NCBI RefSeq assembly: GCF_030020805.1
Contig: NZ_CP125098.1
Coordinates: 3,805,501-3,869,500 of the forward strand
Origin: Paenibacillus sp. RC67
GTDB taxonomy: Bacteria; Bacillota; Bacilli; Paenibacillales; NBRC-103111
Direction of reading: 5' to 3'
Length of the DNA stretch: 64,000 nucleotides
Shown: positions 1 to 7,704 of the stretch, in pieces
Position numbering within the stretch: the first letter of the stretch is position 1
How the letters are laid out: each line of letters begins with the position of its first letter
Program-made: the position numbers and the translations under genes
The notes under the pieces: generated by a model
Database searches by the model: none
What the model was told of the DNA's origin: nothing
Seen by the model: the letters and a program-made list of their open reading frames with translations, nothing else

Positions 1-2
1 TC

Positions 3-383
3 GACGCAACGGCGAACAGCATGTATCCGAGTTACAACTTGGCGAAGAAGATAAGTATTGGTAAGTTTCTGGAGAGAATCGAAGCCATTCTTTCTCTATT
101 GTGGTTCGTCACCATTTTCTTTAAAATTATTTTGTTCTTTTACGGCTTCCTGCTTGGTTTGAGCCAACTATTGAAGCTTCGGGAATATAACCTGATTGCT
201 TTGCCTTCCGCGATGCTGTTGATGGCTCTAACGATCATCATCAGTCCAAACACGACATTTTATCATGATGTTATTACAAGGTATTGGCCGTTTTTCGATC
301 TCACCTTTAATGTGCTGTTTCCTTTACTGCTGCTAGGCATTTATGGACTTCGGAAGCTGGTAAACAGACCGCAAAGAGAATGA
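3..383 (+). CDS. GerAB-type spore germination permease, C-terminal part (5' end outside window)
   Basis: The frame is open from the left edge and ends at TGA 381-383. About 127 residues are visible, with three hydrophobic segments: one near the middle (ILSLLWFVTIFF and following), one around NLIALPSAMLLMALTII, and a C-terminal one ending in FPLLLLGIYGLRKL. That last motif is characteristic of the end of GerAB/GerKB-type APC-superfamily permeases, the membrane subunit of nutrient germinant receptors in spore formers. The ATG at 21 is internal because the upstream codons are also open. Only the C-terminus is seen, so the paralog cannot be assigned. Confidence 0.75.
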   Translation, partial: DATANSMYPSYNLAKKISIGKFLERIEAILSLLWFVTIFFKIILFFYGFLLGLSQLLKLREYNLIALPSAMLLMALTIIISPNTTFYHDVITRYWPFFDLTFNVLFPLLLLGIYGLRKLVNRPQRE

Positions 384-427
384 ATGATGCAGAGTATCTG
401 TTCTTTGCGATTAGATGCTCTTTTTTA

Positions 428-630
428 GTACGCCCAGCATGGGCGTCATCTCTAGGGTGAAAGTCCCGAACGGGGGCTGGCGAGCGCCTACCGTATCCAA
501 GGGCAAGGGTGCCTGTTGCGAAGCAAGGTCTGAAGGAAGCCGGCGGCAAATGCACAGGCCAATATGTTGTATACGGGTTTACAATAGAAACCGGACCTTT
601 CCATAGCTACAAGCACGCATAACAAAACTG
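428..630 (+). mobile_element. Group II intron 5' fragment (domain I), truncated
   Basis: The segment begins GTACGCCCAGCATGGGCG, close to the GUGCGCCCAGCAUGGGCG start typical of one bacterial group II intron class. It continues with GGTGAAAGTCCCGAAC, CAAGGGTGCCTGTTGCGA, TCTGAAGGAAGC, GGCGGCAAA and GCATAACAAAAC in the expected order. No reverse transcriptase or maturase frame follows and no domain V/VI was found, so it is a 5' remnant about 200 nt long that cannot move by itself. The match is from memory of this class; Rfam group-II-D1 models would settle it. Confidence 0.7.
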
Positions 631-680
631 GCGTTCAGCGACCCGCACGTGAGGTGGGCTGCAAAACGTCAGTTTTTGTT
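622..680 (+). terminator. Rho-independent terminator-like hairpin
   Basis: The arms ACAAAACTGGCGTTCAGC and GCTGCAAAACGTCAGTTTT pair with few mismatches and are followed by TTTTTGTT. It sits just past the intron remnant and would end transcription from the gerAB-like gene. Confidence 0.6.
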
Positions 681-891
681 GTGCACAGTTATTAAATATT
701 GTTACTCCTTTTTTGTAAAACTTTCATTCATCTTCCTTTTGATAATCATGCCTTCGAGACGTAGGATATTTTTCAGGCACTTATGATTCGTCGATATGTT
801 GGAGAAAGGCGAACATATGTAATAATATTAACGAAACTATGGAAATTTTCTTGATGATTTTTTATTATTCCTTCCGACTTATGTATAAATA

Positions 892-920
892 TTGACAATA
901 GTTAATCCGGGATTTATGAT
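892..920 (+). promoter_or_regulatory. SigA-type promoter of the heparinase-like gene
   Basis: TTGACA (892-897) and TATGAT (915-920) are separated by 17 nt. A start site near 927 would give a 5' leader of about 55 nt before the ATG at 983. Confidence 0.6.
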
Positions 921-982
921 CAAATTGAGAATTGCACAAAATATGCGGAAGACGAGTGAAACTTTATGAAAGAGGAGCGGGC

Positions 983-2866
983 ATGATAAGTCAACAGTTG
1001 AAACGACCAAACTGGGTGGAGCAGCTTCGGCCAAAGACCGAATACAAGCCATATCCGGACATATCTGATCGGGGCGCATGGGAGAACCTTCCCGAACCGT
1101 TGAAAATGTCCATCGTGCTTGAAGCCGAAAAATATTTGCAATTTGATTATCCTCCGCTCACGGCGACGATGTATATGGAATATTGGCAGAACGGGAATCG
1201 GACGCGGTACGATTTGCCCTATCATCGCCGCCGAAGGGCACTTACCACACTGGTACTTGCAGAATGCATCGAGAATAAGGGGCGCTTTCTATGCGATATC
1301 GTCAACGGCATTTGGTGCATCAGTGAAGAGACATCCTGGGTCATATCCGCGCATAATTTTCATTTTTACGAATCTAGCCTGCCTGTGGCTAATAAGCGGC
1401 GCCATGACATCGACTTGTTTGCGGCAGAGACCGGGAGTGCTTTGGCCTGGACCTATTACTTGTTAGGCAATGTTTTGACGGAACGGTATGGCGTGTTGAT
1501 CAAGGAAAGGATCGTTCTAGAATTAAAAGAACGAATCATTCAGCCGTATCTTATTCGAAACGACATGTGGTGGATGGGTTACGACGAGTCGATTAAGCTG
1601 TACAACTGGACGACGTGGATAACCTCAAATGTACTGAGTGCTGTATTTTTCGTGGAGGAAGACGACAATAAGCGCACGAAGGCGGTGGAAAAGGCATGCT
1701 TCGGTCTCGACCGTTTCTTGAGCACCTATCATGAGGACGGCGGCTGCGATGAGGGACCGAGCTACTGGAATAAAGCAGCTGGATCGCTCTTCGATTGTTT
1801 GGAGCAGTTAGGCTATGCCAGTCACGGTACGATTGACGTATACGGAGAGCCGCTCATTCGTAGCATTGCAGAGTATATTTTCAAAGCGCATATTCATGAC
1901 CGATACGTGCTAAATTTCGCGGACGGACCGCATAAGGTTACCGTTGAGGGAGATTTGATTTACCGTTTCGGCTTCCGGACGGGCAATGTGAATTTAATGG
2001 ATTTCGGCCATACCATTGCCAGACGTTGGGGGACGGAAGGCGTGAAGCAGATGCAGTTTTTTTCATTTCTGCGCGTCGTCCCTGCATTGTTTAATTACAA
2101 TAAGCTGATGGAGCACAACCAAAAGGCCGTTTATCCGTGCAGCATGTGGCTTGAAGGCATTCAGGTAATGATTTCCAGAGAATCGGCTCGATCGGATAAA
2201 GGGCTGTACGTCGCCGTAAAAGGCGGCCATAACGATGAAAGCCACAACCATAACGATGTTGGACAGTTCGTCATCTACAGCGACGGGGAACCGTACGTGA
2301 TTGATCTTGGCGTAGAAACATACACGAAGGAGACGTTCGGACCGAACCGTTATGATATATGGACGATGCAATCATCTTATCACAATCTGCCCAGTTTCGG
2401 AGGCATTGAGCAGAAGGCTGGAGAAGCATACAGGGCAACAGGCTGTGAATATGATTCCGACGATGCAAAGACGAGTCTGACGTTGGACATTGCTTCCGCC
2501 TACCCAGATGAAGCGGGGATCGCATCCTGGAGACGCTCGGTAGCGCTTATTCGAACGGGTCAGCCTTATGTTCGATTGACGGATGATTATTGTTTTCAAG
2601 ATGAGCCGAAGGAAATCGCACTTCATTTCCTTTCCTGCTGCAAGCCGCAGTTGCTTGCCGACGGCGTCATTAGGCTGGCAAGCGGGGACGGGAAGGGACT
2701 TCTTTGTCATTATGAGGGGGACCGGTTTGACGTCGCGATGGAACGAAAGAACATTATCGACGAAAAGATGTTCCTAGCGTGGGGTGACGCGGTATACCGC
2801 ATCGTCATGAGACCGAAAGCAGTATCGATGGAAGGGACATTTAATTTTATATTTCGTGCCGAGTAG
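983..2866 (+). CDS. Heparinase II/III family protein (polysaccharide lyase-like)
   Basis: A 627-residue cytosolic protein without a signal peptide, presumably acting on oligosaccharides from uronic-acid polymers. The N-terminal two-thirds has the alpha-toroid signature (WWMGYDESIKLYNWTTW; YHEDGGCDEGPSYW near residue 250). The C-terminal beta-sandwich has HNHNDVGQFVIY near residue 420, the His/Asp metal and catalytic strand of heparinase II/III proteins, followed by IDLGVETYT. The ATG at 983 is chosen over an in-frame ATG at 932 because AGAGGAG lies 6-7 nt upstream and the earlier start overlaps the promoter. The gene stands alone. The substrate (heparan-like, alginate or other) cannot be told from sequence. 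Confidence 0.8.
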   Translation: MISQQLKRPNWVEQLRPKTEYKPYPDISDRGAWENLPEPLKMSIVLEAEKYLQFDYPPLTATMYMEYWQNGNRTRYDLPYHRRRRALTTLVLAECIENKGRFLCDIVNGIWCISEETSWVISAHNFHFYESSLPVANKRRHDIDLFAAETGSALAWTYYLLGNVLTERYGVLIKERIVLELKERIIQPYLIRNDMWWMGYDESIKLYNWTTWITSNVLSAVFFVEEDDNKRTKAVEKACFGLDRFLSTYHEDGGCDEGPSYWNKAAGSLFDCLEQLGYASHGTIDVYGEPLIRSIAEYIFKAHIHDRYVLNFADGPHKVTVEGDLIYRFGFRTGNVNLMDFGHTIARRWGTEGVKQMQFFSFLRVVPALFNYNKLMEHNQKAVYPCSMWLEGIQVMISRESARSDKGLYVAVKGGHNDESHNHNDVGQFVIYSDGEPYVIDLGVETYTKETFGPNRYDIWTMQSSYHNLPSFGGIEQKAGEAYRATGCEYDSDDAKTSLTLDIASAYPDEAGIASWRRSVALIRTGQPYVRLTDDYCFQDEPKEIALHFLSCCKPQLLADGVIRLASGDGKGLLCHYEGDRFDVAMERKNIIDEKMFLAWGDAVYRIVMRPKAVSMEGTFNFIFRAE

Positions 2867-3087
2867 TTTCACGAAGAAGCGAATTGGTGAAGTCTTGCCT
2901 ATATGAAGGAGTTGATGAACCATGGTGTTCGGCAGGCTCCTGAACTTGAACTCATGTCTACGATGTCCTGTAGCCGACCGATTTGAAATGCCGGCACCGG
3001 GTGGATATTTGCCCTTGATCATCGGCATTGCTACCGGGGGGACGGTACGCCTATTGACCTAAGCCAAATTAAGATAGCTGTCCTTCC

Positions 3088-3178
3088 AAGCAACCGACAT
3101 CTTCGTCAACACGATGAAGATACATGGTGCTAATACTTGCAGGAACGGAATGCGCATTCCTGAGAGATGAGAGAGAAC
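3088..3178 (+). promoter_or_regulatory. SAM (S-box) riboswitch, 3' half only
   Basis: GCAACCGACATCTTCG, GGTGCTAATACTTGCAGGA and ATTCCTGAGAGATGAGAG match, in order, the second half of an S-box aptamer (GCAACC, GGTGCTAAT..CAG and AGAGATGAGAG blocks). The usual 5' blocks (CTTATC..GAGGTGGAGGGA, GGCCC) are not recognisable upstream, so the aptamer is truncated. It precedes a metA remnant, the expected partner for methionine control. Confidence 0.6.
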
Positions 3179-3253
3179 AAGCGAGTATATACGTTAGCGA
3201 TAGCCTTACTTTATTCAGGAAGAAAGGTCTATAATTTTCCCTGAGGAGTGATC

Positions 3254-3425
3254 ATGAAGCATTCAATGTACCCGACCCTTTACCCGCCAAAGAAGTGCTG
3301 ATCAAGGAAAATATTGTCGTGATGAACGAGACCTTGGTGTTTCACTAGGATATTCGGCCACTCAAAATAGCGATACTCAACTTGATGCCGATCCGACCGA
3401 CGCCGAGAAGAAGCTCGGCGATTAA
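3254..3425 (+). pseudogene. metA: metA (homoserine O-acyltransferase) N-terminal remnant
   Basis: ATG at 3254 follows CTGAGGAG. After a frameshift within the first codons the frame reads LPAKEVLIKENIVVMNE, then a stop codon, then DIRPLKIAILNLMPI. These are the conserved N-terminal blocks of MetA, which makes O-acylhomoserine for methionine synthesis. The gene is broken by the frameshift and an in-frame TAG, and it stops where a dispersed repeat starts at about 3426. The S-box half upstream supports the identity. Only about 55 of roughly 300 codons remain. Confidence 0.65.
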
Positions 3426-3500
3426 TCTCGGGTGACAAGAACATTGTCCCATTAATTGCCGCGTATTACGCGGTTTTTTATTTTTCTGGGATCAAGTTCT
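3426..3500 (+). repeat. Dispersed repeat family A copy
   Basis: It contains GGGTGACAAGAACATTGTCC, then CATTAATTGCCGCG, a CCGCGTATTACGCGG hairpin with a T-run, and GGGATCAAGTTCTT. Related copies lie at about 7280, 11943, 20336, 25411, 43768 and 54108. The copy abuts the metA remnant. Confidence 0.7.
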
Positions 3501-3518
3501 TTAAACACGAGTCTCCAC

Positions 3519-3563
3519 AAAAATGAGCAATTCCCATCATACCGGGAGAGTTGCTCATTTTCT
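3519..3563. terminator. Rho-independent terminator-like hairpin
   Basis: AAAATGAGCAATTCCC pairs with GGGAGAGTTGCTCATTTT, with an A-run before and a T-run after, so it could act on both strands. Confidence 0.6.
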
Positions 3564-3597
3564 ACTTCTGAATATCTATATTTCCTGCCTTATAACT

Positions 3598-3635
3598 TGG
3601 GTCCCCTCAAGAAACGGAAATAATCGTTCACTAAG
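3598..3635 (-). repeat. Tn3-family terminal inverted repeat (38 bp)
   Basis: Read inward, the sequence begins GGGTCCCCTCAAGAAACGG and ends in CACTAAG. This has the G-rich outer end and TAAG inner end typical of the roughly 38-bp repeats of Tn3 transposons. It overlaps the stop codon of the transposase remnant, the usual arrangement at the tnpA end. The partner repeat was not found in the window. Confidence 0.6.
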
Positions 3636-3795
3636 AGTAACTGACTGGGCGTAGCGGCCTGAACCTGCCGGGTGCCACCTGGTTGCTCTGTTGCCATGTG
3701 TAGTCGCCAGTCAGGTTGATGTGTTCCCATCCGAGTGATGATAGGTAAAGAAAAGGGCATGCAATGAAGACAAAGTGGAAGAACGAATTCTTTGC
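3631..3795 (-). pseudogene. tnpA: Tn3-family transposase (TnpA) C-terminal remnant
   Basis: On the minus strand the frame reads [20 protein letters not shown], then [17 protein letters not shown] and a stop at 3631-3633. The [16 protein letters not shown] ending is the hallmark C-terminus of Tn3-family DDE transposases. About 50 codons are visible; the rest of the roughly 980-residue protein is missing upstream. With the adjacent terminal repeat this is the end of a decayed transposon. Confidence 0.75.
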
Positions 3796-3957
3796 CAAAA
3801 TTGGATCTCACAGGACCAGCCGGTCGTGATTGCGATACGGCTTTTTCGCGTTGGTTAGATTAACCGCAACGGGATTTGTTCCAACTTGGTCATTTTCCAG
3901 ATGTTCCCATGGTTGTACCTCCGCATAAGAAAACACAGTTCACCTTAAAAATTTACA

Positions 3958-4015
3958 TTCAGAATAGCGGAGCCTGAATCTATAATAAAATCAGCAGTTA
4001 TGAAAACGCATACAT
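3958..4015 (+). promoter_or_regulatory. Promoter and CcpA cre site of the polysaccharide lyase gene
   Basis: A TATAAT box lies at 3981-3986 with a weak TTCAGA 17 nt upstream. ATGAAAACGCATACAT at 4000-4015 matches the extended cre consensus WTGNAANCGNWWNCAW at every position. It lies just downstream of the predicted start site, where CcpA would block transcription during carbon repression. Confidence 0.6.
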
Positions 4016-4089
4016 TTCATCGCTGCGCGAAAGGAGGAGCAAGGAACAAACTGCATGAAAACCAATTTCATTTTTGGGAGGGAGCTTTT

Positions 4090-4893
4090 ATGAAAAAAAG
4101 CGTGAAGTCGATGATTACCGGTCTGGCTCTTGTGTCTACACTTGCTATCGGTACTACCGTTTTTGCAGCTACGGTGACCATCAATTCCGACGGTCCAAAC
4201 ACAGGTAAGACGGCCTTGGAAATTTTCAAGCAGTACCTTGGCCCTGACCCGGTTGATGGACCGACGGATTCGAATCACCTGTATGAATCTACTTCCACCT
4301 ATGTAGGAAATGTATTTCAGTTCAAAGTAGGCGACGCTTCCGATACGGCTGCACTTGACGGAAGCAATACGGATCGCCAGCGCGTCGAAGTCAAAGCTTA
4401 CAAAAGCTCCCCAAGCAACGTTAAAGCATCCCAAGGTGAAACGGTGACCTACAAATGGCAGTTTCGAGCGGTAAGCCCGTATCCGATGCCTCCTTCTGGT
4501 AACTTCCATCACATCTTTCAGCTGAAAGCACAGGATGGAGATGACGGTGCGCCGATACTGACCTTTACGGTTGGAGACGGTTATTTGCTATTCAGACACA
4601 GCCCGATCGGAGCAACGATGGATCAAGTAGAAACGCTAGCCAAAACCAGCTTCTCTAATATTGACGGAACCTGGGTTGAAGCTACCGTGACCGTTCAAAA
4701 TACGGATAACGGCAATTTGAGCATGACATTGAAAAAGCTGGACGGAACCGTACTCATGTCCTATAGCGGTAAAAAGGATAACTGGAGAGACGGGGCAACG
4801 ATCAACCGTCCGAAGTGGGGAATTTACCGTAAAATTTATACGAACATGCCGGAAGCTAAGCTTCAAATCGCGAACATTCAAATTACCAAATAA
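4090..4893 (+). CDS. Secreted polysaccharide lyase (PF14099/PL20-like)
   Basis: A 267-residue exported protein. Residues 1-26 are a signal peptide (MKKSVKSM.., cleavage after TVFA). The mature part is a beta-rich jelly-roll type domain with TDRQRVEVK near residue 94, FHHIFQLK near 139 and KWGIYRK near 243. These motifs fit the heparin-lyase-I/glucuronan-lyase type fold, with an Arg/Gln/Arg cluster and a His facing the active site. ATG 4090 is chosen for GGGAGG about 8 nt upstream and for the signal peptide; an in-frame ATG at 4000 lies in the cre site. A terminator follows directly. Substrate specificity is inferred only loosely. Confidence 0.7.
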   Translation: MKKSVKSMITGLALVSTLAIGTTVFAATVTINSDGPNTGKTALEIFKQYLGPDPVDGPTDSNHLYESTSTYVGNVFQFKVGDASDTAALDGSNTDRQRVEVKAYKSSPSNVKASQGETVTYKWQFRAVSPYPMPPSGNFHHIFQLKAQDGDDGAPILTFTVGDGYLLFRHSPIGATMDQVETLAKTSFSNIDGTWVEATVTVQNTDNGNLSMTLKKLDGTVLMSYSGKKDNWRDGATINRPKWGIYRKIYTNMPEAKLQIANIQITK

Positions 4894-4899
4894 TAGTCA

Positions 4900-4945
4900 A
4901 TCCCCCACAGCAGCAAGAGCTTCTTCCGCTGTGGGGGATTTCTTG
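4900..4945 (+). terminator. Rho-independent terminator of the polysaccharide lyase gene
   Basis: The strong stem ATCCCCCACAG(C) / (G)CTGTGGGGGAT is followed by TTCTT. Confidence 0.75.
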
Positions 4946-4984
4946 TCAGGTTCTCGATGAAGCTTTATATGCCTATTTCGACTG

Positions 4985-5016
4985 TGAAGGACGTCTAATC
5001 AAGGCGTCCTTCATTT
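4985..5016 (+). terminator. Short hairpin, possible terminator
   Basis: GAAGGACG pairs with CGTCCTTC across a 10-nt loop; the T-rich tail is weak. The rest of the 4946-5224 gap shows nothing recognisable. Confidence 0.35.
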
Positions 5017-5224
5017 CGATTTACCACTACCGATGATACGGTGAACCGTACCATAAGTAGGGCGGAGTTTTGGGTCGTGAACCAGAAGGTATTTTGACTT
5101 GATCAGGTAATAGTTGGTTCCAGTCATGTGCGCTGCGGTTTTTTGTAATACTGTGCTAATTATTATTTGTATAGTTAGTTCAGGAAGAGGACAACAATGG
5201 AAGTATGAAAGGAGAGATTGCCAG

Positions 5225-5794
5225 GTGGAAACATCCAATCAATTAGATTTTATCGATTTTACCAACGCAGCTGACATGGAATTGTGGCTCGCGAGTCATT
5301 ACGATCGACGAGAAGAGGTATGGCTTAGAATAGCTAAGAAGGATTCGGGCATCCATTCGATCACCATTCAGGAAGCGCTCGATGTCGCCTTATGTTATGG
5401 GTGGATCGATAGTCACCGTAAAGGATTCAACGAGGCGTATTACTTGCAGCGGTATTCGCCAAGGCGAGCGAAAAGCCCTTGGTCCATGGTTAACGTGAAA
5501 AAAGCAGAAGAGTTAATGGAGAAAGGACGAATGAAAGCCCCCGGTTATGCTGAAATACGCCGGGCACAGGAGGACGGAAGATGGGACGCAGCCTATGAAT
5601 CGCAGAAAAACGCAACAATCCCGGCGGATCTCGCAGCTGCGCTAGAGCAGCATGAACAGGCCCAAAAAGCTTTCAGTCAACTCGACAAGACCTCTCAATA
5701 TGCGATCCTCCTGCCTCTCATAAAGGCAACAACAGCAAAGAGTAGAGCTACGCAGCTGCAAAAAGTGATAACCAAATTGGAAGTCGTCCGATGA
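5225..5794 (+). CDS. YdeI/OmpD-associated family protein
   Basis: A 189-residue cytosolic protein of the YdeI/OmdA family (bacteriocin-protection or OmpD-associated type, DUF1905/PF13376-like). Visible signatures are EVWLRIAKKDSG, the conserved EALDVALCYGWIDSHRKG near residue 50, YLQRYSPRRAKSPWS, and a C-terminal helical part rich in Lys. GTG at 5225 is preferred, with AAAGGAG 10 nt upstream; the upstream in-frame ATG at 5114 would add an unrelated hydrophobic stretch. The molecular role of the family is unclear. It converges with the AraC gene on the opposite strand. Confidence 0.75.
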   Translation: METSNQLDFIDFTNAADMELWLASHYDRREEVWLRIAKKDSGIHSITIQEALDVALCYGWIDSHRKGFNEAYYLQRYSPRRAKSPWSMVNVKKAEELMEKGRMKAPGYAEIRRAQEDGRWDAAYESQKNATIPADLAAALEQHEQAQKAFSQLDKTSQYAILLPLIKATTAKSRATQLQKVITKLEVVR

Positions 5795-5824
5795 CTATAA
5801 TGCAGCGGTAAGCAGGACACGTTG

Positions 5825-6661
5825 TTATTCGGATGCTTGGAAGCCCAGTTCTTTCTTGTATTGCAACGGTGTTTTGCCAAACACGCGTTTGAAGTCCGTA
5901 ATGAAATGCTGTTGACTGCTGTAGCCAAGATCATAGGCCATATCCGCCCAATCGGGCTGGTCGCATTCACGAATGAATTTCGCCGCATCCAACAGTTTAT
6001 TTCTCTGGAGCTGCCATTTGATTCCGATCCCAATATAATCCTGGAAAAGCTGTTGGAGCCATCGATCGCTTTTGCCAACCCACTGAGCAACATCCCCGAC
6101 GGTCTGCAACCGTTCAGTCTCAATTGCAGCAATGATTCGGTTAATGATTTCGATGTTAGGATCATATTGCGGGTTTTGCGCTTGTAGCATTTCGGCAAGA
6201 GCGCCGACGGCAGCGTCGTCCGGTAATGATAGCGTATTTTCAATAAAAGTTTGCCCTGCCTCGGCGAACACTTGCTGTAATGCAATCGTCTCGTTGTGTA
6301 AGCCTGCAAGTGATCTGCGCCAAAAAGCGTGGAACGCGCCTGGCTTAAATCGAGCACCGATAATTCTGCCATCATCGGCAGCCTCGTAATCCCGTTTATC
6401 GCGGAATGTGCACTGGATGCCTGATTCATGCGCAGACAGATATACATCGACATAGGGCCGGTGCATGACTTGCTCCGAAATGTAAGGCTGCCCCGTCGTG
6501 TTATTCCAGCGTATGGTCCAAAAGTGGTTTATGAACGGTGCTAAATCGACCGGAGGCACATAGGTTTGAAAGGTTATCTGTTGTTCGAAGCCGGAGGGAT
6601 CCAGTTTTCCTCCCGTTTGATAAATGTCTGCGGATTTCTGTAATACGGTTATGATCATCAT
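5825..6661 (-). CDS. AraC-family transcriptional regulator with DUF6597-type N-terminus
   Basis: A 278-residue regulator. The N-terminal half has VPPVDLAPFINHFWTIRW and GARFKPGAFHAFW, typical of the DUF6597-type sensor found in AraC proteins. The C-terminal roughly 100 residues form the double helix-turn-helix: VGDVAQWVGKSDRWLQQLF and the conserved ADMAYDLGYSSQQHFITDFK, then FGKTPLQYKKE. It is transcribed away from the VOC gene at 6718 across a 56-bp gap, suggesting shared control, but the effector is unknown. Confidence 0.85.
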   Translation of the reverse strand: MMIITVLQKSADIYQTGGKLDPSGFEQQITFQTYVPPVDLAPFINHFWTIRWNNTTGQPYISEQVMHRPYVDVYLSAHESGIQCTFRDKRDYEAADDGRIIGARFKPGAFHAFWRRSLAGLHNETIALQQVFAEAGQTFIENTLSLPDDAAVGALAEMLQAQNPQYDPNIEIINRIIAAIETERLQTVGDVAQWVGKSDRWLQQLFQDYIGIGIKWQLQRNKLLDAAKFIRECDQPDWADMAYDLGYSSQQHFITDFKRVFGKTPLQYKKELGFQASE

Positions 6662-6717
6662 CCCTTATCATTGAAATAGAAAGTATATACCAAATGACCT
6701 AAAAGGAGCTTGTTATA

Positions 6718-7152
6718 ATGACAAACACACCCAAATTACGAGGTATGGCAAACGTTAGTTTCTGGGCAGAGGATCTCAAAGCTGCAAAAGAATGGTATAC
6801 GAAGATTCTGGGCGTGGAACCTTACTTCCAAAGTCCTGATCCGGAGAATCCTGCTTACCTCGAATATCGGATCGGTGACTTCCAAGACGAGCTTGGCATC
6901 ATTAATAAGAAATATGCACCCGAGGCGGCTAGCTTGATGGGGACTGGAGGAGCGACGCTTTACTGGCATGTGGATGATGTTGACGGAATGCTGGAAAAGT
7001 TAAAGGAACTGGGGGCCAAGGAATATGAACCGCGTACGGAGCGTGGCGTTAACTGGATCACCGCATAGGTCGTGGATCCTTTTGGAAACATCATTGGCTT
7101 GATCCACAGTCCGCATTATAAAGAAATTTGGAATTCCATTCATCAAGCTTGA
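6718..7152 (+). pseudogene. VOC (glyoxalase-fold) protein interrupted by in-frame TAG
   Basis: An RBS (AAGGAG) precedes ATG 6718. The frame shows a VOC domain (FWAEDLKAAKEWYTKILGVE; YWHVDDVDGMLEKLKELGAK). It ends in ERGVNWITA, then TAG at 7066-7068, and continues in the same frame with VVDPFGNIIGLIHSPHY to TGA 7152. In this family the position is normally a sense codon inside ...TASVVDPFGN.... A single-base nonsense change (TCG to TAG) explains it. The full frame is 144 codons, a normal length. It is divergent from the AraC gene. Confidence 0.75.
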
Positions 7153-7162
7153 CTTTAACTTT

Positions 7163-7199
7163 AACTGGCGTCGTTACGCAAACGATGCCAGTTTTTCTT
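7163..7199 (+). terminator. Rho-independent terminator of the VOC gene
   Basis: AACTGGCGTCGTT / AACGATGCCAGTT with one mismatch, followed by TTTTCTTT. Confidence 0.75.
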
Positions 7200-7279
7200 T
7201 GAAACAAATCCAATATTCCTAATTTTACCTTACCGCATGTATTTCCACAAGAGATGTTCAGGGAGAGGAGTTATGTGTT

Positions 7280-7309
7280 GGGTGACATGAACATTGTCCC
7301 ATTCCCGAT
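7280..7309 (+). repeat. Dispersed repeat family A, short fragment
   Basis: GGGTGACATGAACATTGTCC followed by CATTCCCGA joins the first block of repeat A directly to the CATTCCCGA block that normally lies further on. Confidence 0.55.
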
Positions 7310-7330
7310 AGATCTTGTTTAAGACTCATC

Positions 7331-7357
7331 ATTACGCTAACAGGCAGAATAGGTTCC
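7331..7357 (+). repeat. Right-arm (R) element of the cassette-border repeat
   Basis: ATTACGCTAACAGGCAGAAT then AGGTTCC matches the R-arm core (GCTAACGGGCAGNTTAGTTC). It is the leftmost copy seen. The rest of 7358-7704 is AT-rich and holds no convincing gene. Confidence 0.5.
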
Positions 7358-7704
7358 AAAAGTATAATAATTTGGTGCTGATAAGTAGTTTCGAGTAATT
7401 GATGGAATTTGCTAAATAATTACACTTAACGACTTCTGCTATATAAATTTACCACATATTGGATTATAATTCTTATATATTGATATTTCGAAAGAGGGCA
7501 GAAGTGGAGGAACGAAGTACTTGTTTTTTCTCCACATATTTACTCCGGATTTTATTATGGAACAATTAGTAAGCAGCACGAAGGACAAGACAAATGGATA
7601 GGGTGTCTGGTTCCCCAATACAGAATCGAACACGTATCCAGCGACACAAACCGATGAGGTAATTTCCCGTACTTTTGAAGTGAATAATTGGGGGAGTGGA
7701 ACGA

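Noticed and set aside
2921..3060. Short frame with GGYLPLIIGIATGGTVRLLT
   Set aside because: It lacks a clear RBS spacing and overlaps the likely 5' part of the decayed riboswitch region; no family resemblance.
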